NCBI GenBank assembly: GCA_965602635.1 | Contig: CBFCZU010000085.1 | Span: 1 to 15,851, forward strand | DNA length: 15,851 nucleotides | Reading direction: 5' to 3' | DNA from: CBFCZU01 sp965602635 | GTDB taxonomy: Bacteria > Planctomycetota > Phycisphaerae > SM23-33 | Shown: positions 1-6,912 of the stretch, piece after piece | How positions within the stretch are numbered: the stretch's first letter is position 1 | How the letters are laid out: each line of letters begins with the position of its first letter | Notes under the pieces: model-generated | Databases searched by the model: none | Seen by the model: only the letters and a program-made list of their open reading frames with translations | What the model was told of the DNA's origin: nothing | Translations under genes and position numbers: made by a program

Positions 1-361
<361 letters not shown>

Positions 362-362
362 C

Positions 363-392
363 AAGCCCCGTCCCCAGCCGGACGGGGCTTTT
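363..392 (+). terminator. Rho-independent terminator of the 16S transcript
   Basis: AAGCCCCGTCC (363-373) pairs perfectly with GGACGGGGCTT (380-390) around a 6-base loop, giving an 11-bp GC-rich stem that runs into TTTT (389-392). It lies about 165 bp after the 16S end and before the convergent methyltransferase gene. On the opposite strand no good T-run follows the stem, so it mainly serves the rRNA transcript. Its position means 16S is transcribed without 23S or 5S. Confidence 0.9.
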
Positions 393-430
393 CGTGCGCG
401 CTGGTAGCCTGAGCGGGAATTCCGAATACT

Positions 431-1111
431 TCAGTCGCCCGCCTTGGGGGCCAGGCGATACAGCCTCCCCGGCCAGTTGACGTAGCTGGTCTCGTTGACC
501 AGCTCGGTCTCGGAATCGACGTCGAAGAACTCCCGCACCTTATCCAGAATTGCCTGCGGGTCGGAGGTGTCGAGCACCTCGTACCGCCGCGGGTTCACCT
601 CGGCGCACTCCAGGTAGAAGCTGCCCCCCGGCTTGAGCACCCGCACGACCTCCCGCAGGAAGCGGTCCAGGTCGTACACGTGGTCGATGGAGTTCGTGAA
701 GGCCACGTCGAAGCAGCCGTCGGGGAACTGGATGTCGTGGAAGTCGCCGTGCAGGACGTGCGGGTTGTCCGGCCCGGGGGCGATATCTATGCCGACGGCC
801 AGGGCGCCCAGGGCCTTGAAGGCCCGAACCTCCCCTCCCAGCCTTGCGGCCAGGCAGAGCACGCTCTTGCCGCCAAAGTCGCCCGCCTGGGCGAACCTCG
901 CGCGAACGACCTGCTCGTACTCGGCGTCGCTGCGCCGGATTCGGTCAATGCGGCGTGGCAGCTTCTCGGCCTGGTGCCGCAGGTAGCTGTCGTAGCTGTC
1001 GTACTTGCGCCTCCGGACTCCCGGAGCGGCGACGTCCTCGAACTCGCCCGTCTCGCCCGGGCGGCTGGAGCCCAGCAGCTTTCGGATTCTCCGTCGCAGC
1101 TTCCTGAACAT
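431..1111 (-). CDS. Class I SAM-dependent methyltransferase
   Basis: The 226-residue product has a basic N-terminus (FRKLRRRIRKLL, residues 2-13) and then a Methyltransf_11-like Rossmann core. Residues 82-91 (KSVLCLAARL) form the strand and loop of motif I, although the usual GxGxG is replaced by AARLGG. VGIDI (107-111) holds the acidic residue expected to bind the SAM ribose. DVAFTNSIDHVYDL (135-148) and the helix before VLKPGG (158-163) are typical of the family. The substrate cannot be told. I chose the ATG at 1111 because the fold begins soon after it; the frame stays open to 1819 but upstream it overlaps the YjdF-like gene. No clear ribosome site is seen. It lies 32 bp after that gene and is probably co-transcribed with it. 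The glycine-poor motif I could mean divergent cofactor binding. Confidence 0.85.
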   Translation of the reverse strand: MFRKLRRRIRKLLGSSRPGETGEFEDVAAPGVRRRKYDSYDSYLRHQAEKLPRRIDRIRRSDAEYEQVVRARFAQAGDFGGKSVLCLAARLGGEVRAFKALGALAVGIDIAPGPDNPHVLHGDFHDIQFPDGCFDVAFTNSIDHVYDLDRFLREVVRVLKPGGSFYLECAEVNPRRYEVLDTSDPQAILDKVREFFDVDSETELVNETSYVNWPGRLYRLAPKAGD

Positions 1112-1143
1112 GGCCGGAGGATATGCCGCCCCCCGCCGGAGCG

Positions 1144-1767
1144 TCAAGACGTTTGGCCCCGCGCGATCCGCTCGAGGGCGCGGCTGTGGTATCGCCCCAG
1201 GAGCAACTGGGCGGCGACGGCCCCGCAGCCGGCGAGGAACATGTCCCACTGGGTGTCCCACGGGTCGCCCTGGTGGGCGAGGAATGCCTCCGCCGCGGCG
1301 CCGGTCGCCAGGGCCGACCACCACTCGATGAACTCGTACATCGCGCTGACGGCCAGGCAGGCGGCGAGCACCAGGAAGAACAGCCACTTGCCCGCCCGCA
1401 GCGGCGAGGTGCGCAGCAGCAGCTCGCGGGCGATAATCGCCGGGGCGAAGCCCTGGAAGAAATGCCCGAAGCGGTCGTAGTGGTTCCTCGCCAGTGAGAA
1501 GGCGTCGCGGAACCACTCGCCGACGGGCACGCGCGGGTAGGTCCAGTGCCCGCCGAAGACGAGTATCAGCCCGAACCACCAAGCCAGCACGTACGCCAGC
1601 GTGGTGAAGCGGAACCGGCGGTAGGTGGCGGCGAGTATGGCCCAGCCGATGACGGCCGGCAGGACCTCGGCGACCCAGGTCGCCCGGTCGTAGGGGCCTA
1701 TGCCGGACCATACCAGCACCGCCGCGGCGCTGATGAGCAGCAGCAGATGGACGTGTCTGGCGGCCAT
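1144..1767 (-). CDS. YjdF/DUF2238 family integral membrane protein
   Basis: The 207-residue hydrophobic protein has about five or six membrane segments, near residues 7-22, 32-48, 56-72, 104-116, 127-143 and 172-191. Its length and the conserved polar stretches match the DUF2238 family, whose member in Escherichia coli is inner-membrane protein YjdF: YDRFGHFFQGFAPA at 97-110, the ARELLLR segment at 113-119, YEFIEWW at 144-150, and GDPWDTQWDM at 167-176. The family's function is not known; the conserved His, Glu and Asp residues near the membrane could bind metal or act as catalysts, but that is speculation. I chose the ATG at 1767 because AGAGGG lies 7 bases before it; the frame is open to 1917, but that would put 50 non-membrane residues in front and overlap the hisF start. 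It is the first gene of a two-gene unit. Confidence 0.87.
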   Translation of the reverse strand: MAARHVHLLLLISAAAVLVWSGIGPYDRATWVAEVLPAVIGWAILAATYRRFRFTTLAYVLAWWFGLILVFGGHWTYPRVPVGEWFRDAFSLARNHYDRFGHFFQGFAPAIIARELLLRTSPLRAGKWLFFLVLAACLAVSAMYEFIEWWSALATGAAAEAFLAHQGDPWDTQWDMFLAGCGAVAAQLLLGRYHSRALERIARGQTS

Positions 1768-1791
1768 GGTCGCCCTCTGACTTGCGGGCTG

Positions 1792-1819
1792 AGAATACCC
1801 GCCCGGCCGGGCAATGCAA
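1792..1819 (-). promoter_or_regulatory. Possible promoter of the yjdF-like/methyltransferase unit
   Basis: Read on the minus strand, TTGCAT (1814-1819) lies 16 bases before TATTCT (1792-1797), each with four matches to the sigma70 consensus. The expected start near 1785 would leave a short leader that includes the AGAGGG ribosome site before the ATG at 1767. It diverges from the hisF promoter about 35 bp away. The match is modest. Confidence 0.35.
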
Positions 1820-1850
1820 GACGCAGGCGGCCCGACCCCCGGCAGCGGTG

Positions 1851-1879
1851 TTGAAATCGCCGCCCCCGGGCGGTAGATT
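1851..1879 (+). promoter_or_regulatory. Probable hisF promoter with palindromic spacer
   Basis: TTGAAA (1851-1856, five of six consensus matches) and TAGATT (1874-1879) are separated by exactly 17 bp. The predicted start near 1886 leaves a leader of about 30 bases with AGGAAGG (1901-1907) before the ATG at 1917. The spacer holds the inverted repeat CCGCCC-CC-GGGCGG (1860-1873), which ends right at the -10 box and could be an operator or merely GC-rich sequence. Confidence 0.6.
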
Positions 1880-1916
1880 GCCGCGTTGAGATTCGCAGCG
1901 AGGAAGGGAAAAGGCA

Positions 1917-2681
1917 ATGGACTACAGACGAGTGATACCGTGTCTGGACGTCAAGGACGGGCGGCTGGTCAAGGGCGTCCACTTCGTGGAGCTGAAGGAG
2001 GTCGGCGACCCGGCCGAGGCAGGCGCCGCCTACAGTCAGGCCGGGGCCGACGAGCTGGTCTTCCTGGACATCACCGCCACCGTCGAGGCCCGCAAGACGA
2101 TGCTCGACGCGGTCAGGCGGACCGTGGAGGGGATCTCCGTGCCGCTGACCGTCGGCGGCGGGATCGCCAGCACCGACGACATGGCGCGGCTCTTCGACGC
2201 GGGCGTCAGCAAGGTCTCGATCAACACCGCGGCCGTGAGGGACCCCGACCTCGTGGCCGAGGCGGCCGGGAAGTTCGGCTCCGAGCGGCTGACCGTCGCC
2301 ATCGACACGCGCAAGTCGGGCGACCTCGCCTCGGGCTTCGAGGTGATGGTCAGCGGCGGGCGGGAGGGAACCGACATCGACGCCGTCGAGTGGGCCAGGA
2401 AGGCCGAGTCGCTCGGGGCCGGCGCCATCCTCCCCACCAGCATGGACGCCGACGGCACGCAGGACGGCTATGACATCCCCATGACCCGCGCCATCGCCGA
2501 CGCGGTCTCGGTGCCGGTAATCGCCTCCGGCGGCGCCGGCGAGCTGGAGCACCTATCCGAGGCCGTCCTCGAAGGCGGCGCCGACGCCGTGCTCGTCGCC
2601 TCGATCGCCCACTTCGGCAAGTTCACGATCCGCCAGATGAAGGAGCACCTCGCCGGCAAGGGCATCCCCGTGCGCCTGTAG
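1917..2681 (+). CDS. hisF: Imidazole glycerol phosphate synthase subunit HisF
   Basis: HisF is the cyclase half of the HisF-HisH enzyme of histidine synthesis. It combines ammonia made by HisH with PRFAR to give imidazole glycerol phosphate and AICAR. The 254 residues span a full (beta/alpha)8 barrel of normal length. The catalytic pair Asp11 (IPCLDVKDG) and Asp130 (AIDTRKSG) is present, as are the phosphate-binding loops VGGGI (79-83) and IASGGAG (202-208). Of the ammonia-gate residues known from Thermotoga HisF (Arg5, Glu46, Lys99, Glu167), the first three are conserved, but the equivalent of Glu167 is Ala170 (GAGAILPTS instead of GAGEILLTS). AGGAAGG lies 9 bases before the ATG. No other his gene is nearby, so it stands outside a his operon. 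It ends 3 bp from a convergent gene. Confidence 0.96.
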   Translation: MDYRRVIPCLDVKDGRLVKGVHFVELKEVGDPAEAGAAYSQAGADELVFLDITATVEARKTMLDAVRRTVEGISVPLTVGGGIASTDDMARLFDAGVSKVSINTAAVRDPDLVAEAAGKFGSERLTVAIDTRKSGDLASGFEVMVSGGREGTDIDAVEWARKAESLGAGAILPTSMDADGTQDGYDIPMTRAIADAVSVPVIASGGAGELEHLSEAVLEGGADAVLVASIAHFGKFTIRQMKEHLAGKGIPVRL

Positions 2682-2684
2682 AGG

Positions 2685-3614
2685 CTACCTCGTCTTGAGC
2701 GGCTCGTCGAAGAGCTGGTCGTTGAAGTAGTGGTCGGGCCAGCCGGCGGCGCGGCGGTTGAGTGCCTCGCCATGGCGGGCGCGGGCGAGCCGCTGCGCGT
2801 CGTCGGGGGCGATCCGCCAGGGGTAGCTGTAGCGGCGATGCTCCCACACGAAGTAGTTGCCGATGGCCATCGCCTCGCGCGGGTGGAAGTAGCAGTCGCG
2901 GTTCCGCGCCATCTCCCGGGCGACGTTCCGCGGGTCGCGCTGCTCGGTGCCGAAGGCGATTGCCGGCGGGCGGCAGTCGGCCCAGACCTCCGCCGGCTGG
3001 CGCTCGAACAGACCCGGGTCGCACAGCAGCTCCCACGCGCCGGCCGGCTCGTCGCGGTCGTTGACCGGCGCGATGCCCTTCATCGGGTCGATCCAGCCCC
3101 ACTTGCCGTCCGCGCAGACCTCCGTCATCATGTGCCCCGAGATGTGCGAGCAGTGCAGCCTTGCGGGCAACCCCGCAATCTGGCACAGGCACACGTACAG
3201 CCGCGATACCTCGTTGCACATCACCGCGCCGCGCTTGAGCAACTCCTCCTCCGTGCCGCCCGTGAACAGACCCGGAGCGGCCAGCCCGTGGTCCTGGTTG
3301 TCACGCACGCGCCGCATCAGGGCCAGGGCCTTGTCGCGCTGGCTCATCCCCTCGCGTGCGTGCTCGGCCGCCAGGGCCTCGAGCATCGGGCGCGAGCCGC
3401 GAACGTAGCCGATCTCAGGCGGAGTGTAGCCGGAGTAGAGATACTCCGCCGTCCGTTCGTTGAGGGCGATCTGGTCGTCGATCACCTCCACGTCCACGCC
3501 GCCGGCCTCGCCGTAGAAGCCCAGCACGCGCTCCAGCCACATCTCGCAGCCCCGGCGGGTGAGCGGGTCATCGATCAGGGCCATCTGGTTCCGGCCGCGC
3601 TGCCTCTCAAACAT
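2685..3614 (-). CDS. Transglutaminase-like (Cys-His-Asp) protein
   Basis: The 309-residue protein carries a transglutaminase/papain-like core around residues 125-180. Cys133 in GAVMCNEVSRLY, His161 in HISGHMMTEV and Asp176 in WGWIDP have the order and spacing of the Cys-His-Asp triad. The Cys lies at the start of a helix followed by GLPARL, a usual pattern in bacterial transglutaminase-like proteins, which are mostly peptidases or amidases rather than cross-linkers. There is no signal peptide, so it is probably cytoplasmic. The region after residue 190 (PAGAWELLCDP, then a Trp-, His- and Arg-rich tail) matches no domain I know. GAGGAG lies about 6 bases before the ATG at 3614, favouring it over the Met at residue 11. 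The substrate is unknown. It ends 3 bp from the convergent hisF. Confidence 0.78.
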   Translation of the reverse strand: MFERQRGRNQMALIDDPLTRRGCEMWLERVLGFYGEAGGVDVEVIDDQIALNERTAEYLYSGYTPPEIGYVRGSRPMLEALAAEHAREGMSQRDKALALMRRVRDNQDHGLAAPGLFTGGTEEELLKRGAVMCNEVSRLYVCLCQIAGLPARLHCSHISGHMMTEVCADGKWGWIDPMKGIAPVNDRDEPAGAWELLCDPGLFERQPAEVWADCRPPAIAFGTEQRDPRNVAREMARNRDCYFHPREAMAIGNYFVWEHRRYSYPWRIAPDDAQRLARARHGEALNRRAAGWPDHYFNDQLFDEPLKTR

Positions 3615-3651
3615 CGGCTGCCTCCTCAGTCAATGGCGCCAGCGGCCGACC

Positions 3652-3680
3652 AGTGTAGCCTCGGCCGGCGAGGCGGTCCA
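3652..3680 (-). promoter_or_regulatory. Possible promoter of the transglutaminase-like gene
   Basis: On the minus strand TGGACC (3675-3680) and TACACT (3652-3657) are 17 bases apart, each with four consensus matches. The predicted start near 3645 would give a leader of about 30 bases with GAGGAG before the ATG at 3614. No other evidence supports it. Confidence 0.3.
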
Positions 3681-3747
3681 GAGGGCCATCGCCGCCGAAA
3701 GCCTGGCCGTCTACCCCGCAGGCACGTAGAATCCCGGGGACACCGGC

Positions 3748-3815
3748 ATGGCCAGACACATCGGCATCGTGGCGTGCAGCGCCGAGGGGCGGCCCTGAAG
3801 CAGCCGCGGCAGTAG
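3748..3815 (+). pseudogene. Possible remnant of an aspartate/glutamate racemase-like N-terminus
   Basis: An ATG at 3748 opens 16 codons reading MARHIGIVACSAEGRP before TGA at 3796-3798. The HIGIVxxSAEG part is like the N-terminus of aspartate racemase-family proteins, where SAEGAAL is usual. Adding a single G in the GGGG run at 3786-3789 would restore SAEGAAL and carry the frame to a TAG at 3813-3815, where homology ends. The rest of a racemase gene is absent, and the kinase gene starts at 3842. This looks like a decayed leftover, but the match is only about 13 residues and could be chance. The whole gap 3615-3841 otherwise shows only a possible minus-strand promoter. Confidence 0.35.
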
Positions 3816-3841
3816 CGCCGCGAACCCGGCCCCGCGAAGAA

Positions 3842-4366
3842 ATGGAAGCGATCGAACTAGTCATCCTGATCGGCATTCAGGCCTCTGGCAAGACGACCTA
3901 CTACCGGCGGCGCCTGGAGGGCGAGTACCTCCACGTCAGCCTGGACAACTGGCGGGGCAAGGGTAACGTCCGCGGGAAGGAGCGCGAGGCGATCCTGGCG
4001 GCCCTGGCCTCGGCGGGCGCCAGCGGCGGGCAAGTCCGCGGCGTGGCCGTGGACAACACCAACACGACGGCACAGACCCGGCGGCGGTACTTCGACATGG
4101 CGGGCGAGTTCACAGCCGCGACCGGCAAGCCCGTGAGCCTGACGGCGTACTTCTTCGACGCCGACCTGGCAAGCTGCCTGAAGCGCAACGCCCAGCGCCC
4201 CGCCGACGCGCCCGCCGGCGTGCCATACTTCGTCCCGCCGGCGGCCATCGCCGGCTTCCGGAACCGCCTCCAGCCGCCGAGGTACGAGGAAGGCTTCGCC
4301 CGGGTCCGCCGGGTGCGGATCACGGACGACGGCGGCTTTGCGGTCGAGGACGTCCCCCGCCCGTGA
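3842..4366 (+). CDS. P-loop kinase, AAA_33 / polynucleotide-kinase-like
   Basis: The 174-residue protein is a single P-loop domain. The Walker A motif GIQASGKTT (11-19) follows a hydrophobic strand (LVILI, 6-10). VAVDNTNTT (68-76) matches the DNTN segment seen in polynucleotide-kinase-like and zeta-toxin-like small kinases, at the end of the strand holding the Walker B-like Asp71. YFFDADLASCLKRNAQR (103-119) forms the lid helix with Arg residues likely to contact ATP. PRYEEGFARV near the C-terminus (146-155) is common in these proteins. It should transfer ATP phosphate to a nucleic acid end or another small substrate, which the sequence does not tell. Only a weak GAAGA precedes the ATG. It is followed 54 bp later by the LamG/DUF1961 gene on the same strand, with no obvious shared function. 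Confidence 0.82.
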   Translation: MEAIELVILIGIQASGKTTYYRRRLEGEYLHVSLDNWRGKGNVRGKEREAILAALASAGASGGQVRGVAVDNTNTTAQTRRRYFDMAGEFTAATGKPVSLTAYFFDADLASCLKRNAQRPADAPAGVPYFVPPAAIAGFRNRLQPPRYEEGFARVRRVRITDDGGFAVEDVPRP

Positions 4367-4385
4367 GGGCCGGCCGGGCGTCAGC

Positions 4386-4405
4386 GGCCGTCGGTACCAT
4401 CGGCC
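4386..4405 (+). promoter_or_regulatory. Imperfect palindrome upstream of the DUF1961 gene
   Basis: GGCCG (4386-4390) and CGGCC (4401-4405) flank a central GGTACC (4393-4398), giving a 20-bp dyad with two mismatched positions on each side. It ends just before the AGGAG ribosome site (4407-4411) of the next gene. It could be an operator or an mRNA hairpin, or only GC-rich sequence. Confidence 0.3.
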
Positions 4406-4420
4406 AAGGAGAAACGTGCC

Positions 4421-5884
4421 ATGCAACACAGCGCACTGCTGTCGTCGGCGTTCGCCGCCGTGGTTCTACTCGTCTGCCTGCCTCGCATGGTCCGCGCTGC
4501 CGGTGGCGATGGGGTCGTCTTCTCCTGGTCGCCGGGCGACGCTCAGGCGGCCACCGCCGCCGGCAAGGCCGAGATGACGCCGGGCAAGAACGCCCGCAAC
4601 CTCGACTGCCCCGCCGGCGGCGCCCTGTGGGCAGGCGACGGCGGCCTGATCGGCAGGGGCAAGGTCCGCCTCGGGACGATACCCCCACAGGGGACGATCA
4701 GCCTGTGGGTCAGGCTCAACCGGCGGATCCAGGTGTGCCCCAAAGGCAAGCGGGTCGCCGCCCGGCTGCTGCACTGCGAGGACCTCACGATCCACCTGCG
4801 CGAGAACGACAACGGCGTCTCCGTGGACGTCGAAGGGGGCAACGAGGTTCGCCGCCCGCGGGTGCGCGGCCTGGCGTCGTTCGACCTGACCCACCTGCGG
4901 AGCGGGCAATGGTATCACCTGGCCATCCGCTACGACGCCCCGAAAGGCCAGTGGCGGCTCATCCTCAACGGCGTCCTCCAGCCCGAGCCGTGGTTCTTCG
5001 GGCCGTTCAGGTTCCGCAATCTGACGAGGAGCATCGAACTCAACGGCCTGATGGCACCCCGGGCGGGCAAGGCCAAACCCGCGAGCGTCGCCCTGGGGCC
5101 GGTCACCTGGCGAGCGGGCGCCGCCGAGGCGAAGGACGTGCTGAGGCGGCTCAAGGCCGTCAAGGGATGGAAGCTCCCGCCCAACCGCGGCGAGGGCGTG
5201 CTCGACAAGGCCGAGGACTTCGACGGCGAGGCACTCGCGGGCGAGGTGCTGTTCAAGGAGGCATTCGACAAGCCGCTCGACATGGGGCAATGGGTCCTGG
5301 AGGGCCCCGCGCGGCTTGAGGTCAAGGCCGGGCGGCTGAAAATCCACGCCGACAAGCACTGCGTGCTGTGGCTCAAGAGGAAGCTGCCCCGTGACTTCGT
5401 CGCCGCCTGGGACGTCCAGCCCAGCCAGGTCGATGGGCTGGCGATCGTGTTCATCTCGGCGATGGGCACACCGACCAAGGCCGGCCGGCAACGCGACCTG
5501 TTCGACCCGTCGCTCGGGCGGCGCGACGGCGACTTCCGCCAGTACACGCGCGGCGACATCCGCTGCTATCACTTCTCCTACTACGCCGGACTGCGGGGCT
5601 CGGCCAACATGCGCAAGAACCCCGGCTTCTTCATGGTCGGCATGGGCCCGGAGCTGATAGGCTCGAGGATGGCCCGCGGGGCCAAGGGCCCCTTCCGCGT
5701 GGTGGTGGTCCGCCGCGGCAGCCGCATCGAGTGCGCCGTGGACGGGAAGCGGTTCCTCGTGTTCGCGGACGACGGGAAGACCTACGGCTCGGCCCACGGG
5801 GCGGGGTACCTGGGCCTGCGGCAGATGGGACACAGCAAGATGATCGCCTACGACAACCTCGTCGTCCGGAAGCTCAGGAAGTGA
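4421..5884 (+). CDS. Secreted LamG-like/DUF1961 protein
   Basis: The 487-residue protein begins with a probable signal peptide (hydrophobic 8-20, cleavage after VRA near 26), though its n-region lacks Lys and Arg. Residues about 30-235 look like a concanavalin/LamG beta-sandwich: GTISLWVRLN (91-100), WYHLAIRYD (164-172), WRLILNGVL (178-186). Residues about 275-485 resemble DUF1961, the family of YesU of Bacillus subtilis, with LEVKAGRLKIHA, AWDVQP, LAIVFISAMG, FDPSL, RDGDFRQYTRGDIRCYHFSYY, NPGFFMVG and the terminal YDNLVVRKL. Both folds usually bind or act on polysaccharides, so an extracellular or periplasmic role in glycan breakdown is likely. That role is inferred from family context; no catalytic residues are established. 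AGGAG lies 9 bases before the ATG. Neighbouring genes do not form a polysaccharide-use locus. Confidence 0.82.
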   Translation: MQHSALLSSAFAAVVLLVCLPRMVRAAGGDGVVFSWSPGDAQAATAAGKAEMTPGKNARNLDCPAGGALWAGDGGLIGRGKVRLGTIPPQGTISLWVRLNRRIQVCPKGKRVAARLLHCEDLTIHLRENDNGVSVDVEGGNEVRRPRVRGLASFDLTHLRSGQWYHLAIRYDAPKGQWRLILNGVLQPEPWFFGPFRFRNLTRSIELNGLMAPRAGKAKPASVALGPVTWRAGAAEAKDVLRRLKAVKGWKLPPNRGEGVLDKAEDFDGEALAGEVLFKEAFDKPLDMGQWVLEGPARLEVKAGRLKIHADKHCVLWLKRKLPRDFVAAWDVQPSQVDGLAIVFISAMGTPTKAGRQRDLFDPSLGRRDGDFRQYTRGDIRCYHFSYYAGLRGSANMRKNPGFFMVGMGPELIGSRMARGAKGPFRVVVVRRGSRIECAVDGKRFLVFADDGKTYGSAHGAGYLGLRQMGHSKMIAYDNLVVRKLRK

Positions 5885-5901
5885 GCCCCGCCGGTGGCGA
5901 G

Positions 5902-5930
5902 TTGACTTGGCCCCCGCGCGGCCTTAGCAT
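5902..5930 (+). promoter_or_regulatory. Probable promoter of the PHP-domain gene
   Basis: TTGACT (5902-5907, five of six matches) and TAGCAT (5925-5930, four of six) are exactly 17 bp apart, just after the end of the DUF1961 gene. The predicted start near 5937 leaves a leader of about 25 bases with GGAG at 5950-5953 before the ATG at 5962. This suggests the PHP gene is transcribed separately from its upstream neighbour. Confidence 0.6.
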
Positions 5931-5961
5931 GCCCGCTTTCCGCCAGTATGGAGAGTGAGTA

Positions 5962-6843
5962 ATGAAGGCTGTGAATCCGTTCACCCGCGCCGGGCGATGG
6001 TACAGGGCTAACCTGCACACCCACACCACCACCTCCGACGGTGACGTCCCCCCTGCCGAGGCCGCCGAGCTGTACCGCAAGGCCGGCTATCACGTCCTGG
6101 CGCTGACCGACCACAACCGCACCAACGACGTGAGCGGCATGTCGCGGAAGAACTTCCTGGTCGTCAGCGGGATCGAGTATCACCCGGCCTGCCCGACCAC
6201 GGACAACCCCCACCACCTGGTGGGCATCAACGTCCCGCACGGGTTCAGCTTCGACAAGCCCTACCCGGATGACGGCAACGCCTGCATCCGCGCCGTCCGC
6301 GCCGCCGGGGGCGAGTCGTTCCTGGCCCACCCGCTCTGGTGCGGGCACCGCTACGAACACTACGCCTACCTGAAGGGCTTCCTCGGCCTGGAGGTGTACA
6401 ACACCACCTGCGACAAGATCGCCCGCTCGGCCGGCGATGCCGACTGGTGCCACCTCCTGGACGCCGGGCGGATGCTGGGCGGCCTGGCCGTGGACGACAG
6501 CCACCGCGCCATCGACCGCTTCGGCGGCTGGACGTGGCTGCGGATGAAGAGCCTGACCGTCGCGGAGGTGATGAAGGCCCTGCGCGGCGGCTGCTACTAC
6601 AGCTCCACCGGGCCGACGATAAGCGACTTCCGCGTCCGCGGCGGCAAGGTCGAGGTGAGCTGCTCGCCGGTGGAGTTCATCTACCTTAGCGCGCTGGCCT
6701 ACCGGGGCGCCCGCCGCAAGGCCGAGGACGGCAAGGCCATCCGGAAGTTCTCCTGCCCGGTCGGGGAAGACTGGACCTACGTGCGGGCCGTCGTGGTGGA
6801 CCACCGCGGGCGGAAGGCCTGGACCAACCCGATCGCCCTGTAG
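5962..6843 (+). CDS. PHP-domain metal-dependent phosphoesterase-like protein
   Basis: The 293-residue protein has the PHP metal-binding motifs in order: motif I NLHTHTTTSDGD (His19, His21, Asp26), motif II LTDHN (Asp50, His51), Glu72 and His74 in GIEYHPA, motif III AHPLW (His123), and motif IV VDDSH (Asp178, His181). These histidines and acids hold two or three metal ions for phosphoester hydrolysis, as in other members of the family. It lacks the longer polymerase or histidinol-phosphatase contexts, so a stand-alone hydrolase of unknown substrate is the best call. Residues about 225-293 form a beta-rich tail ending WTNPIAL, seen in PHP proteins that continue into a small sandwich domain. There is no signal peptide. 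GGAG lies 8 bases before the ATG. Confidence 0.9.
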   Translation: MKAVNPFTRAGRWYRANLHTHTTTSDGDVPPAEAAELYRKAGYHVLALTDHNRTNDVSGMSRKNFLVVSGIEYHPACPTTDNPHHLVGINVPHGFSFDKPYPDDGNACIRAVRAAGGESFLAHPLWCGHRYEHYAYLKGFLGLEVYNTTCDKIARSAGDADWCHLLDAGRMLGGLAVDDSHRAIDRFGGWTWLRMKSLTVAEVMKALRGGCYYSSTGPTISDFRVRGGKVEVSCSPVEFIYLSALAYRGARRKAEDGKAIRKFSCPVGEDWTYVRAVVVDHRGRKAWTNPIAL

Positions 6844-6872
6844 GGCATCTCGCGGCTCGCCGTCCAACTGCT

Positions 6873-6900
6873 TTGCCCGGCGGGGAAACGTCGGTATGAT
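6873..6900 (+). promoter_or_regulatory. Probable dxr promoter, -10 box abutting the coding region
   Basis: TTGCCC (6873-6878, four of six matches) and TATGAT (6895-6900, five of six) are 16 bp apart. The -10 box ends at the base before the ATG at 6901. A start 6-8 bases after it, near 6906-6908, would lie inside that codon's reading frame and only about 5-7 bases before the ATG at 6913, implying an almost leaderless dxr mRNA. Confidence 0.5.
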
Positions 6901-6912
6901 ATGGGCTCACCC

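Noticed and set aside
431..1819. A 462-codon minus-strand frame as one large protein
   Set aside because: Only the part from 1111 looks like a protein; the upstream part is arginine-rich out-of-frame sequence overlapping the YjdF-like gene.
2730..3815. 361-codon plus-strand frame opposite the transglutaminase-like gene
   Set aside because: Antisense to a gene with a visible catalytic triad and ribosome site. Only its last few codons are of interest, as the restored frame of the racemase-like remnant.
4466..5833. Long minus-strand open frame opposite the DUF1961 gene
   Set aside because: It is a GC-driven antisense frame: low-complexity composition, no domain motif, and a clear real gene on the other strand.
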